Below, piece after piece: positions 1-11,008 of a stretch of DNA of 64,000 nucleotides. How positions within the stretch are numbered: the first letter of the stretch is position 1; each line of letters opens with the position of its first letter. The notes under the pieces were generated by a model that saw nothing but the letters and a program-made list of their open reading frames with translations, did no database searches and was not told the DNA's origin. The position numbers and the translations under genes are program-made. Source of the DNA: Leuctra nigra (Eukaryota; Arthropoda; Insecta; Plecoptera; Leuctridae); NCBI GenBank assembly GCA_934045905.1, contig OW203764.1, positions 37,383,434-37,447,433 on the forward strand, in the 5' to 3' direction.

Positions 1-650
1 TCTGTCTTTAGAAATACAACTTGAGAAGAATGTTAGTTCAATACGGCACTATCTGCAAATAACGTTGTATTGAACAATAAATTTACCTATTAATTAATAT
101 TGCCAATTCTAATAATCCAATCAATATTTTGAAAAGTACGTAATGCGTATTTCTGTTGAGACTAATTACATAAAAATAATGATACCATTTAACTGTTATT
201 CTGATTTGTTAGGCGATTTTGAAATATTAAAACGTCGTTTCTCAAACAATGAAGTTTTGCAGATAACGCAGTCTTGAACTGGGGGGACGATATGTGCAAG
301 TTTCAAACATCTTTGTTTAATAGGAAAAAGTCAGTAACTTCTTCTCATTAAACAATTTTTTTTGAAAAGTCACACATTAAATATTCATGATGTTTTCTAC
401 AATCTGTGAGAGTTTCAGCCTTTGAATATATAATCCTTAGTAAGGATTATATATTCAAAGTTTTAGCTCTTTATGTTTTATAGACTGTCGGAGTGACCCC
501 TCAGACAGGGGGATTATGTTTTGCGCCACTCGGTATTTAGATTACTTAGATATTACCTATAGTATTTAACGAAGATGTTAACAAGAGGCAAAGCATTAGG
601 CTCTGATTATATTGGGAATTATTAAAAAAACAGGAATTCTTGAATACACC
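1..650. other. Left-edge non-coding DNA with a perfect palindrome
   Basis: Downstream of Z1 in transcription direction. AT-rich, with no ORF worth calling and no further finger exon. The only structure I see is the palindrome at 420-460. Confidence 0.5.
420..460. repeat. Perfect palindrome, 20-bp arms, 1-nt spacer
   Basis: CTTTGAATATATAATCCTTA at 420-439 is the exact reverse complement of 441-460, with a single G between. It could be a DNA or RNA hairpin, the remains of an inverted-repeat element, or chance in AT-rich DNA; the perfect match over 20 bp makes chance unlikely. Confidence 0.7.
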
Positions 651-728
651 TTTATTCATTGATGATCATTGAAAATAACATGTTTGTTATAAATCAAGTA
701 GGTATTTTAATGCAAACATTGATCCTAG

Positions 729-952
729 CTAGTGAGCTGTGTGCATGTGAACGACTAAAGTACAGTAATTCTTGTATATTTTTCCACACTTGGTGCATGG
801 ATACGGTCCCTGACGGTCACCGTGGATGTTGCGAGTGTGCTTCATAACAGCCTGTTTGTTCCAGAACGTCTTTTCGCAGAGAGAACAGGAGAACGGCTTG
901 GTCTCGTCGTGGCGACCTCTCTTCTTATTAGCTTGAATTAGCCGTCGTACGA
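729..952 (-). CDS. Zinc-finger exon Z1 (3'-most of the array)
   Basis: Terminal exon encoding 73 residues after a phase-1 acceptor: a pyrimidine-rich tract ends in CAG at 953-954 and coding starts with TC GTA CGA. Finger 1 has Cys at about residues 22 and 25 and His at 38 and 43, with an F-W-N-K core; finger 2 has Cys 52 and 55 and His 68 and 73, the last residue. The linker is GDRQGPYP. A basic stretch (KKRGRHDETKPF) precedes finger 1. The open frame continues upstream to an ATG, but that part is intron. A poly(A) signal lies at 651-656. Z1 is the last of the set in transcription order within the window; more exons may follow to the left. Predicted role: DNA-binding end of a nuclear transcription factor isoform. 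Confidence 0.85.
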
Positions 953-1531
953 CTGTGGGAGAAAACATATCGAGATGAGAATGTTGAAGTTTCAGGTATA
1001 AGGAATTAGTCAGACTCCGGGAAATCTGGATTCTTCTAGTGCCAGCCAGCCCATCACATCCCATCACATGTACACTCCATTAGTTTTTTATGTGTTTATT
1101 CATTGAAAATTATTTGTGAATCGCAATTCACCACCAGCATCTCTGTCAAACGTATACCTAATAACTCTGAAAAAACTTGCTCAATACAAATGCGTTAATT
1201 ATTTTTATCAGCTTAAGAATTGCATGACCAGCTATAATTTTCTGAAATAAACCTCAAGATATATCTATTTTTCCTATAGTACCTATACAGTAATGTAATA
1301 ATTGAGATGCATCATATTTTCACATTGCAAATGCAGTTATACTGAATGCCCTATTTCATACAGTATAGCGGAGTTGTCGAGAGTTCATTAATAATAAAAC
1401 TAACAGTAATCGTAACTAACAATTTGCTGAAGATTATTGAGTGAACGATCGATGTGACTAATCAAACTTTGGCTCATTTGGCACAGACCTCTGTTCCTTT
1501 TTACAATTGTCTGTCCCTACCACTATATAAG
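953..1531. other. Non-coding interval, no feature seen
   Basis: Intron upstream of Z1. I see only AT-rich sequence and no coding or repeat signal until the MITE end at about 1532. Confidence 0.4.
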
Positions 1532-2854
1532 TAAAGTTCATTCACGATTAGAATAGCAAAACGTAATGGCGGCGTGTACTACCGTAGTCAAGTGAACGTA
1601 TACCTAAACATGTCAATAGCAATATAATAATCAAAAAATGTGTATAATACGGCTGTAGATAAAAATAAATCAATTTTATTTAATTTTTATAATAGTTACT
1701 AAATAATAATAATAATCTATCCGCTGGTTCAAATTTAATGGGTCAGGGGGTGGGTGTTCCCACCAACACTAGGGCCGCAGGACTACTGGAGACCGGCTGG
1801 CCACGCCTGGCATCTCCTCCTCGTCTTCTTCTTCTTCCTCCGCTTCCAATTGATCCACAAATTGCCTCCACCTTGTTCTGTCCTCCCACTGTCTCTCAGC
1901 CTCCAACTCACTCCAACTTCCCCCTCTCTCCAAAACATCGTCCTTAATAACTCCAATCCACCTCTCTCTTGGTCTTCCTACTCTACGTGGTCCCGAAGTA
2001 GCCGACTCAAACACCCGCCGTGGCACTCGCCCTGTTCCCATCCTTTTCATGTGGCCAAACCACCGAAGCCTCTCTCTGCCCAATTTAAACCCCAATCTCT
2101 CTACCCCCAGCTCACTTCTTATCTTCTTACTTCGGATCTTGTCCATTCTTGTGACTCCCTTCACACTCCTCAAGAACTTCATCTCCGCTGCCTGAAGCTG
2201 ATCCATTTCCTGTCCTCCCGCTGACCACGTCACTGCCCCGTATGTTAGAATTGGCAGGAAATACATTTTATACATTATCATTTTACACACTTTTGGAAAC
2301 TTCTCGTGCCAAAGCAACTTCCTCACTGCCTGATAGAAACACTCCGCTTTCCTTCTTCTTTCCTGTACTTCTCTCTCTACTTTTGCCTTGTTGGTGAGCA
2401 GGCTCCCCAGGTACTTAAATTCCTCTACTTCCTTCAACCATCCATCTCTCATCTTGATTCTGGCATGTCCTTGTCTTATCTTCTTCCGTTCCATTGTCAT
2501 TACTTCACTCTTCTCTTCGCTTATTCTCAAACCCATCTTCTCTGTCTCTTCACTCCACTTATCAATCTTTAACTGCACTTCCTCCCTAGTTTCTCCCCAC
2601 ACCACCACATCATCCGCATAAATTAGTGTTCGTGTATCATCCCCCTCATTTGGCTCCACTTTCTTTAGTAACTCATCCATTAACTCATCCAATATTTACT
2701 ACTATTAAAAATTGTGTATTTGACATAATTTATACAATTTCAATAATACAAAGAAGAAAGTCTTGCCATTGACAGGGCAGTGTTCAAGTGACTGACCAAT
2801 GAACGACGTGATTGACTAAAACGTCAGTGATATTCTTATCGTGAACGAACTTTA
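1532..2854. mobile_element. Small inverted-repeat element carrying a nested LINE
   Basis: The left end TAAAGTTCATTCACGATTAGA and the right end (reverse complement near 2830-2854) are imperfect inverted copies. Without the nested LINE (about 1708-2695) the element would be roughly 330 bp, a normal MITE size. It has no coding capacity of its own. Boundaries are approximate and no target-site duplication was settled. Confidence 0.45.
1708..2695 (-). mobile_element. 5'-truncated RTE-type LINE, reverse-transcriptase C-terminal part
   Basis: The open frame at 1769-2692 carries a reverse-transcriptase catalytic motif YADD (context RTLIYADDVVVWGE) followed by the thumb and C-terminal region with RLRWFGHMKRM and GRPRERW, typical of arthropod RTE-like LINEs. 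It resembles the 40-45 kb element over its whole length but is a different, more diverged family. The 5' part (endonuclease, fingers) is missing. The 3' UTR ends in a GTGGGAACACCCAC hairpin, CCCCCTGACCC and an (ATT)n-type tail. It is inserted antisense to nothing obvious and lies in the Z1-Z2 interval. Intact YADD but not autonomous. Confidence 0.85.
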
Positions 2855-3062
2855 GCACCTTTCCTCCGATAGGAAATTTTGCACACATAGACCAACTATG
2901 GTACGATTAGACAAATTAAAAAAAAATGTGTCTTATTAGTTAAAAATTGAAAATGGTCCAATCAGTAGAATTCCAATTCTAAAAATTTTAAATCCAAATT
3001 TTAAAAATACTATATTCTCAATGGTTCAAAATTCCAAATGATCATCTCTGGTTTGTCAAAAG

Positions 3063-3290
3063 TGTATGGCTGATAGATATATCAAAGGTAGAATGAAAGT
3101 GCAGGTGTTGCACGCATCGGTGCTCGCTCATCAACGCGGTAAACTGGGTGATTTCCTAGTTTCTATTTATGAAATATGGTTTTTCCCTTTGACCTCGGTT
3201 AGGTTGATGTGTAATAATACGAACTGCATGATGAAAAGATTTTCCTCCTCCGAGATTCGAACCCAGCTCCTCCGAATGTCTTTATTCTAC
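3063..3290 (-). repeat. Possible tRNA-derived SINE fragment
   Basis: On the minus strand the sequence GGGTTCGAATCTC near 3248-3262 matches a tRNA B box, and downstream sequence includes the AACGCG/GAGCGAGCAC block shared with the dispersed repeat at 18.9, 16.6 and 51.2 kb. No convincing A box was seen. It may instead be a chance B-box-like match. Confidence 0.3.
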
Positions 3291-3497
3291 ACATTACTTT
3301 GTACTCGAGTAAAATTAATTTCATACTGGACATTACATTTTATAAAGATGTTCACAAGATTTAGAGAATACTGGGATCACTGGAATAATAGAATCCAATC
3401 CAAAATATATAATAATTAATTTTATTTATTTAGTCAAATATATATCATTCTGGCATATTTTGAGATAAATCATGAATGTAATGCAAAGAGGCGTTAG

Positions 3498-3718
3498 CTA
3501 GTGAGCTGTGTGCATGTGAACGAGCAATGAGTTGTAATTCTTGGATAGTTTCCCACACACGGCGCATGGATACGGTCCCTGACGATCCCCATGGATGTTG
3601 CGCGTGTGCTTCCTAACACCTTGCATGTTCCAGAACGTCTTCTCGCATAGGGAACAGGAAAACGGTTTCGTCTTCTCGAGACGGCCTCTCATCTTAGTGT
3701 GGCTTCGCTGTAGTACAG
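3498..3718 (-). CDS. Zinc-finger exon Z2
   Basis: Encodes 72 residues after the acceptor TTTTGTCCCATAG (AG at 3719-3720), phase 1, starting CT GTA CTA CAG. An apparent Met (MRGRLEK) at about residue 9 is internal, not a start. Finger 1 (CSLC, FWNMQGVRKH, TRNIH) and finger 2 (CAVC, LSKNYNSLLVH, MHTAH) both fit C-x2-C-x12-H-x4-H and the linker is GDRQGPYP. Protein and intron-edge similarity to Z1 is high (both end HMHTAH), which suggests the pair arose by local duplication. Overlapping AATAAA signals lie at 3421-3430. Confidence 0.85.
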
Positions 3719-4336
3719 CTATGGGACAAAATAATCATCAATATGAGAAGAAAGTGCGAGTCATTCAGAATTACTCCAGGATTTTTTTCTTAATAGTACA
3801 GTTCGTTCAATCTATGCTTGAAATAGACCACCATTGCAGATAGCAAGTACAATCACATTCGCTATTTCTGTAGAAACTGCCTAAACTGCTGGTGCCATTT
3901 TTTTTAACAGAATACTACCTAATAAAAGTGTAACAAGTTGTTCAAATTTAAACATAGGAACATTTAGTTGATTAATGAGAATCTCACGAGCGCTTCAACT
4001 GAGGTTTAAGCTTATGTACTCATGCCATTGCATTTTACTTGGCATTGAATTTGTATCTAATATTTTATGCATTCGATTCCATATAGTCATATAAGTCATA
4101 TGTGAATTGAAATCCGTCGCCAGCGTTTCTGTCGAACTTTGTCATTTCAAAACACCAGTCTATTTCAACGAGGCGGAGAAACATTGGTAATCCGTTTGAC
4201 AAAAGATGGAGAAGTGAATCAATAAAAAAAATTAATGCATCCGAAATCTTTATTTACTTAGTAAAATATGATATAATTATAGCATGCTTTGTAATGAATC
4301 AGTAGGTAGTGTAATGCAAACGGAATAAGACGCTTG

Positions 4337-4557
4337 CTAGTGAGTGATTCGCATATTATGACCGATCAAACTGCCGTAATTCTTGTACACTCTCCCGCAC
4401 TTGGTGCATGGATACGGTCCCTGGCGATCTCCGTGGATGTTGCGAGAGTGCTTCCTCACACTCTCCTTGTTCCAGAACATCTTCTCGCAGAGGGAGCAGG
4501 GAAACGGTTTGGTCTTCTCATTGCGATCTCTCCTCTCAGCGAGACTTTGCCGTCCAA
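4337..4557 (-). CDS. Zinc-finger exon Z3
   Basis: Found by reading the minus strand directly; it has no usable Met and is easily missed by start-codon ORF finding. The acceptor TTTTCTCTGACAG precedes TT GGA CGG CAA (phase 1), and 72 residues run to TAG at 4337-4339. Finger 1 is CSLC-x12-H-SRNI-H with the F-W-N-K core. Finger 2 is CTKC-x12-H then H-x5-H (HNMRITH), one residue longer than the other left-half exons. The linker is GDRQGPYP. The poly(A) signal is at 4249-4254. The plus-strand ORFs over this interval are antisense shadows. The extra residue in the last finger should still allow zinc binding, as C2H2 fingers tolerate H-x3 to H-x5. Confidence 0.85.
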
Positions 4558-4807
4558 CTGTCAGAGAAAATAATCGTCAAAGTGAGAAGAATGAATCCAG
4601 GATCAAAAATTTACTAGGTACTTATATAAAGTTTATTTCTTAAATTTATTTATTATACCGTCATCCGTTAAACAATACAGATGAGTAACAAATATAAAAT
4701 GTATGAGTAGTATGAATGCTGTCTGAAAGAATATATAATTAATGTTAAATTGAAGTGCAGTTACAATCAGTTGTGTGATTTTGTGGTTGTAATTCGGGTA
4801 AAACAAA

Positions 4808-4998
4808 CCAGAAAAAAACACTCCGTGTAAAAAAGGCAGCCAAGTCTCTTTACTTTAAAAAAATCAGCACCGAAAAGGAGTGATATCAAAAAAGGAGCCA
4901 AGTCAATGACATTTCCAAATATTTAATCGTATCTTTGAAATAAAAGTATAAACACCGAGAAATACTTTACAAAAGGACTTGGCGCATCGTTTTTTTAA
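4808..4998 (+). repeat. Foldback arm, left (copy A)
   Basis: Inverted copy of 6769-6957 with almost no mismatches. It contains CACTCCGTGTAAAAAA at the outer end, then GCCAAGTC twice and ACTTGGCGCATCG at the inner end. The same words in the same order occur in the 60.6-61.0 kb arms although the spacer sequence between them differs. Confidence 0.85.
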
Positions 4999-5560
4999 AG
5001 ACATCATTCTATCCTAAAAGTGGACAGAAATTTACAAGTAGGTACATTTTCCTTTTTCTGTTAGAGCCAGTATCTATGAATCTAGTTACTATTAGTAGGT
5101 AATGGCTATTTTATAGTTTTGTCAATGGCGAGAGAAGAGAGATTTCATGTTGTAATAGATAAGTAATATGGTGGAAGAATTAAATAACAAGGAAGTGGGC
5201 TCATATATACTCTTATAGCACTATTAATAATGGTGATAGAAGGGTATCTTTTCATAATTTGATCTTGACTGAGGGAAATCATGAAACGTTCTCAAATAAT
5301 TACTAACTATCTATGGAACACTATTATATGTTTTTGAAGTGTTAAGTGTATAAAGCTAAACATTTTAAAGAAATTTAATGTGCCGTCACTGTGTACCTAC
5401 TTTGTGAAATGTATTGTTATAAAATGCGGATGAATAGAAATGTATTTCATGATGAGAAGGTATAACGCATGAGACTTAATTAATATGTTGACCACGAAAC
5501 AATATTACGAAGATAACTTTTGGGTATTTATTACAAACATAGGCAACAAGTTTCGTCGTG

Positions 5561-6633
5561 CCCAGTGAACACAGGTCGTCCCAGGGACAGACTATTTTTA
5601 GGATATCCTAGCCTAAAGTAGGACATCCTACTAGGATGTCCTGGGTACCTCCCTGGGATATCCTAATAAAGGAAGAAGATCCTTTTTTAGGAACATTCTT
5701 CCTAAATTAGGCAATTGCCTTTTTTAGGAAGAATTGTCCTAAAAATGGCTGCTACTGAAATCCTATTTTAGGACAATTCTTCCTAAATTAGGCAATTGCC
5801 TTTTTTAGGAAGAATTGTCCTAAAAATGGCTGCTATTGAAATATTTTTAAAAGTTTCTACAACTGTCAACAGAGTACTCTGCCCTTCGACTTCACAATAT
5901 AGATTTTTAATTTCAGCATATCTCTTTATCCTTTGTTTTTAAGTAAGTTATATTATTTCCAAAATCTGCCAAGTATTATAAGATATTATAACAAAAAGAG
6001 ACATGTCCTATTGGATGATAGGAAAACTGTGTATTTCTTTTATTTTGTACTGGAACCTAAGTTGTCACCTTGGAGTCGGAGCCATATTTTTTGGATGCAA
6101 ACATTGATAACTGAATTAATGAATATGAATAATGCGAATCGTGCGAATTGGTGTCTGTGCAAATAGAACCTGTCTATTAAATATGGCAATTGCATCCCAA
6201 TAGGGGAAAATTATCTTCCATAGGAAATACCATTCTATTATAATAATAATGAAAAATTATATATTAAATTTGTCATTTTCATCCTAATTTAGGAAAAGCA
6301 TCTACCTAAATAAGAAAATGACGTCCTAAAGTAGGACAATGTATATCTTAAATTAGGCAGTTTCATCTTAATTTAGGAAAAGTATCGACCTAAATTAGGA
6401 AATGACGTCCTAAACTAGGACAATGGATATCCTAAATTAGGCAGTGTCGTCCTTTTTTAGGAAGGTCCGCCTAATTTAGGACGTACCTGGGATCGAATAA
6501 CTTGTGTAATTAGGACACTCTGGGGACACTCTGGGGATCATTTTAGGCCGAGTTTAGGACGGACTGGGGATGTCCTACCTAAGTAAGTAGTCTGTCCTGG
6601 GGACGTCCCAGGTACGTCCTAGTGTTCACTGGG
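5561..6633. mobile_element. 1.07-kb inverted-repeat element with CCC...GGG ends
   Basis: Nested in the spacer of the foldback module. The left end CCCAGTGAACACAGGTCGTC and right end ...GTGTTCACTGGG are inverted copies, flanked by TG on both sides (possible 2-bp duplication). The inside is built from repeated words of the type TAGGAC, CCTAAATTAGG and AATTGTCCTAAAAATGGCTGCTA. The outer ~40 bp resemble the ends of the 6-kb element at 33279-39266, so both may use the same transposase. No ORF of its own; non-autonomous. Confidence 0.65.
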
Positions 6634-6768
6634 TGTACATTCAAATAGAAAATATTTACAGTAGGTATATATAATATGTAATTGAAAGATGTGTCCCTAT
6701 TATTCTACAAATTCTGAATGGTAGGTGTATATAAATGGCATTATGCTTATGAATAGAAAAATGTCTTT

Positions 6769-6957
6769 AAAAAAACGATGCGCCAAGTCCTTTTGTAAAG
6801 TATTTCTCGGTGTTTATACTTTTATTTCAAAGATACGATTAAATATTTGGAAATGTCATTGACTTGGCTCCTTTTTTGATATCACTCCTTTTCGGTGCTG
6901 ATTTTTTTAAAGTAAAGAGACTTGGCTGCCTTTTTTACACGGAGTGTTTTTTTCTGG
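6769..6957 (+). repeat. Foldback arm, right (copy A)
   Basis: Reverse complement of 4808-4998. The two arms could pair in single-stranded DNA or RNA to give a stem of about 190 bp. Confidence 0.85.
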
Positions 6958-6979
6958 GATATCACTTCTTTTGTTAGTT

Positions 6980-8475
6980 TATTCATAAAGCTTGTAACAC
7001 ATGTCGGAGGAAGAAGGACTAATTACTATAAAAAAAATACGCCTCAACCGATTTGGTTACTAAGAAAAGTTTCGTTTGGTATAAGCTTAAAATGATTATC
7101 CCAGAAGAATAGCCTAAGTTTCGTTACAATCGGTCCAGCCGTTTTCGATATCCTACGTCACTTCCGGTTTAAAAAATTGCGCCCGATAATACTGCCCCCT
7201 TGAATTCATAATTATAAGTGCAACATATGCATAAATAAGCTGCAATCTGTGCAGCCATTTTCGATAAATGACGTTACTTCCGGTTTTAAAAATGACGGAC
7301 AGAAATAATGTTGTCTTGAATTCATAATTATAAGTCCTACAGAATTACATAATTTAGTTGCAATCGGTACAGCCGTTTTCGATATATGACGTCACTTCCG
7401 GTTTTGACAATGGCGGCCGAAAATAATGTCGCCTTTAATTCATAATTATTAGTCCTACATAATTCCAAAATTTGGTTGCAATCGGTTCATCCGTTTTTGA
7501 TATATGACGTCACTTCCGGTTTCAACAATAGCGGCCCAAATTATGTCGTCTTGATTTCATTATTATTAGTCCTACACAATTCCACAATTTGTTTGCAATC
7601 GGTACAGCCGTTTTCGATATATGACGTCACTTCCGGTTTTAGAAAATGGCGGCCGAGAACACTGCAAACTTGAATTTATAATTATTAACAATGTATGTTT
7701 ACTAAATATCTATTTAAAAGTACAAAGTGGTGAATTTTGTGTAATTTAGCATTTAAATTTCGTCATTTAGCATATTTATGACGTCATTTCCAGTATAGGT
7801 AATAAGTAAACAATCTGGTTTCATTTGGTTGATACTTCATGAATGACCTTCTGAATTCATTAGCGCTAATTTCTGTCAAATCGGACATGCCGTTTTCAAT
7901 ATATGACGTCACTTCCGGTTTCATTTAGTGGTACCGGCTGCCATTTCCGGTACCGGTAATAATGTATATTCATTTATCCCAATTGATTTTTCAAATAGAT
8001 TGCAGAATGAATAGACAGGAGCTTGTTCAGGGGCAATCGGTACAGGCGTTTTCGATGTATGACGTCACTTCCGGTTTCAGAAATGGCGGCCGAGAACACT
8101 GCAACCTTGAATTTATAAATTGTATTGTCTATGTTACAATGTAAGTTAATTATGTATGTATTTTAAGTATAATTTGTTGAAATAAGTGAAATATTGCGTA
8201 TTTATGACGTCATTTTAGGTTTAGAAAATAAGAAAATAATATTTTTTTTATTGAAACTTCATATAGATGACCATCTAAATCGAATGGCGCTCATTTCGTT
8301 CTAATCGGTCCAGACGTTTTTGAGATATGACGTCACTTCCGGTTTAAAAATGGCGGCACAAAAAATCACAAGAGGCAAGGTATCATCAGACGCCAAAAGT
8401 GCATATGTGGTAAAAATTTCAGGTTGATCGGTTCAGCCGTTTAGGCTGTGGCGGTGATAGCAACGTTTCCTGATA
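6980..8475 (+). repeat. Tandem array of CRE/ETS-like units
   Basis: Degenerate units of about 115-165 bp, each with AATCGGT.CAGCCGTTTTCGATAT followed by TGACGTCA (a full CRE palindrome) and CTTCCGG (an ETS-type core). Clear TGACGTCA copies start at 7387, 7505, 7622, 7786, 7904, 8060, 8204 and 8328, with variants near 7145 and 7272. The short ORFs at 7476-7673 and 7962-8144 are products of the repeat and not genes. Whether these sites are bound is unknown. Confidence 0.75.
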
Positions 8476-9007
8476 TCATCATCAGAATCAGAAAGTGATG
8501 TAATTTCACTGTTTTCTCGGTCCTCTAGCGCGCAAATGGCATAACCTATTGTTCCCAAATTTGGTATATGTAGTGGGGTGGGCCATAGCTCGAAATTAAG
8601 ATATTTCGCAACAATGTGAGATTTACCAATTTTGAGATCCAGTAGGCCGAAAATGCCATGTTGTTGCTTACAGTAAAAGTGTTTGGTCTGCTCCTCAGTT
8701 TATTAGGCATTTATGGTATGTTGAGTGAGTGTGAGTGTACAGTACGACTTGGCTGGGTGGAGCGACCGCTCCACTAGATTGCTAAGGAGAAGTTTTTTCA
8801 GTCCCACTTTGAATTCTAGACGGTTGGTGAAAATTCTTCAGTTCAGTTAGTTCAGTTTTATTTCCAGAATTCATCAATTTTGAAAGAGGAACAGTGAAAG
8901 GCACCACCCTCCAGGGGAGGGGGAAAGATCTAGTAGGTGGTGGTGAAAGGACTCCATGGTTGACACCATTTAGTGGAGTATGTGGAAAGGTTACTTGAAC
9001 TAATCTA

Positions 9008-9887
9008 GTAATAATAATAATAATAAAAAGACTTTATTTCAGTAAGTGTACAGGTTGTAACAAATACGAAAATGGCGATGTTCAGCATGCAGAATGCTTT
9101 CGTATACTGCAGAGGCTGCTCTGCCACATAACCATGCTAAAATTACAATATAATGTAAGAGGAATAATAAACTATGTGATACATTGAGATGAAGTAACAT
9201 CATATAGGGGCATGAAGATAAATTAATTTGATTTGTGAATTTGTGAATAAATTAACAAATAAAATAAGAATAGAATAATGTAATATAATATAATATACGT
9301 AAATGGAAAATAGACATAATCGTTGCAGTCTTCACTTCTCTGCCGCATTATCCCCTGCGAACGATGGCTCCTTGTTGGTCAAGGAGAAACATTTTGGCTA
9401 CTTTCTTGAAACTAACGTCGTTGTTGATTGTCTTGATTCTGTCCGGTAATGAATTGTATAAAGTAGCTGCAACATATGAGAATGATCCTTTATACTTGGC
9501 TGTTTTGTGGTGATTGATGTTAAGTGTGCTTTTGTGCCTCAGGTTTCGGCCGTGAAGATTTCTACGGTAGTTTAGTTTGCTGCTGAGGTATGCTGGCTGT
9601 TTGGATTTGTTAAGCTTATGAACTAAACAGATGGTATGAAGCTTTCTGCGGTTCTCAAGTTTCAGCCATCTCATGCTGTTGATGAACGGTGTAATATGTT
9701 GCCAATCATTTCTACGGAGACTTAGAACGAAGCGCACACAGCAGTTTTGTATCCTCTGGAGTTTAGCTGAGGTGTATTTCGTTATATTCGGACCGTAGAT
9801 AACATCACAATAGTTCAGTTTCGAAAGTATTAATGCTTCCGATAGCAACCTAGTATATAAGTAATAGCATTGAAATGAAGACAAATA
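9008..9887 (-). mobile_element. 5'-truncated non-LTR LINE (CR1/jockey-like C-terminus)
   Basis: The frame at 9348-9884 encodes 178 residues with LSKLNYCDVIYGP, LQRIQNCCVRFV, WLKLENRRKLHT and a final KKVAKMFLL, the usual C-terminal region after the reverse-transcriptase domain of CR1/jockey-type LINEs. The catalytic core is absent. The 3' UTR runs to an (ATT)n-like tail at about 9010-9025. The 5' truncation point abuts the TATCTAGG microsatellite. Clade assignment is tentative. Confidence 0.75.
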
Positions 9888-9956
9888 ATATCTAGGTATA
9901 TCTAGGTATATCTAGGTATATATCTAGGTATATATCTAGGTATATCTAGGTATATT
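9888..9956 (+). repeat. Microsatellite (TATCTAGG)n
   Basis: About seven to eight copies of TATCTAGG or TATATCTAGG in a row, next to the truncated end of the LINE. Confidence 0.9.
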
Positions 9957-10254
9957 AATGACTCGGGTACGTTTTTGTACACTTTTCTGCCAGATTGCTC
10001 TACACCTAGCGATGAGTTTAGAGTATTGATGCTTTTCAGGCATTTCTACGAGTTCTGTGAGGTGCTGCCAAATATTCAAATATTCTTCTGAATGCTCTCT
10101 CCAAAGTTTCTCTCTCTACCTCTCTCAGCGTCTACACCCTCTCTCCTCCGATTCGTTTTGAATGCTTTATCCGCCAACAGCGTGTCTGTCCAACTTGGTT
10201 ACTTCAACAATAGTATATCATCAACAAAATGGTCTCAATCCCATGGCAGATTAG

Positions 10255-10276
10255 AGGGGGGGGGGGGGGGGGGGGG
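10255..10276 (+). repeat. Poly(G) run of about 20
   Basis: Uninterrupted G tract after TTAGA. Length may be an assembly estimate; such a run can form a G-quadruplex or impede sequencing. Confidence 0.8.
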
Positions 10277-10421
10277 CAACACGTTAACAAAGATGGAGCC
10301 GTAATTATCGTGAATCAATAAAACAGAAATTATTTATGAATACAGAATCTCTATTTATTAAGTAAAATCGTATAATTATAACATGTTTTGTAATAAATCA
10401 AGTATTGTAATGCAAACATAA

Positions 10422-10648
10422 TTAAACGTAGTGATGTGTACGCATATGTGTGTTCAAAGCGCTGTGATTCTTGGACAGTTTCCCACACTTGGTGCACGGA
10501 TACGGTCCCTGACGGTCACCGTGGATGTCACGAGTGTGCGTGTAAACGGCTCGCTTGTTCCAGAACTTCTTCTCGCAAAAGGAACACGGGAACGGTTTCG
10601 TCTTGTCATGGCGATCTCTCTTCTGAGGGAGACTTTGCCGTAGGACAA
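10422..10648 (-). CDS. Zinc-finger exon Z4
   Basis: Encodes 74 residues. The acceptor TTTCTCTCCCACAG has its AG at 10649-10650; coding starts TT GTC CTA CGG in phase 1. Finger 1 is CSFC with core F-W-N-K-R-A-V and H-TRDI-H (Asp replaces the usual Asn). Finger 2 is CTKC, KLSKNHSALNTH, MRTHH, followed by a short Tyr-Val tail before TAA. The linker is GDRQGPYP. AATAAA is at 10354-10359. It is separated from Z3 by the 4-kb composite repeat and a LINE fragment, so the 6-kb gap between the two exons is mostly transposon DNA. No ORF starting with Met covers it in the right frame. Confidence 0.85.
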
Positions 10649-11008
10649 CTGTGGGAGAGAAAATATTAATTCAGTTAAAAAGAGTGGAATGGTCAGATTT
10701 GGAATGGAGCTAGGAGTCTGGTTAATAGGTAGGTAGTTATGAAAGTATGAAGGTGGAATCAGTCGGAATCAGTCTCAATTCTATTTTACTAGAAGTTTTG
10801 TTTCTTTTGCTTCATGCTTAGTTAGCAAATTTCACTGACAGAATAGTTTGCAACCCCAAAAATGTCATCCAATTTATTTAAAAAAATCACAAATACATTC
10901 TTGAAAAATGTACTTTATGTTGTAAATTGAAACATACTTAAATCATTTTGTATGGCACCTAACAAGTAAATTAGGTAGCCACTCTTCACAAACATTTACT
11001 ATTTCTAT

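Larger units (their letters stand above)
4808..8779 (+). mobile_element. Composite repeat, copy A (foldback module + CRE/ETS array + tail)
   Basis: About 4 kb made of a foldback module with ~190-bp inverted arms (4808-4998 and 6769-6957), a tandem array of TGACGTCA/CTTCCGG units (about 6958-8475) and a 300-bp tail (about 8480-8779) that ends in GTGGAGCGACCGCTCCAC followed by TAGAT. The same three parts, in the same relative order but inverted, occur at 58157-61013. At the junction both copies share the words ACAAG, AATAAACTA and TGATATCC next to the foldback arm, so the parts belong to one element. No long ORF. The hairpin directly before CTAG at the end recalls rolling-circle (Helitron-like) 3' ends; this is inference. 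Confidence 0.65.

Noticed and set aside
729..1067. 112-codon ORF starting MMGCDG as a separate small zinc-finger gene
   Set aside because: The N-terminal 38 codons lie upstream of a strong acceptor (CAG at 953-954) shared in form and phase with all other exons; they are intron.
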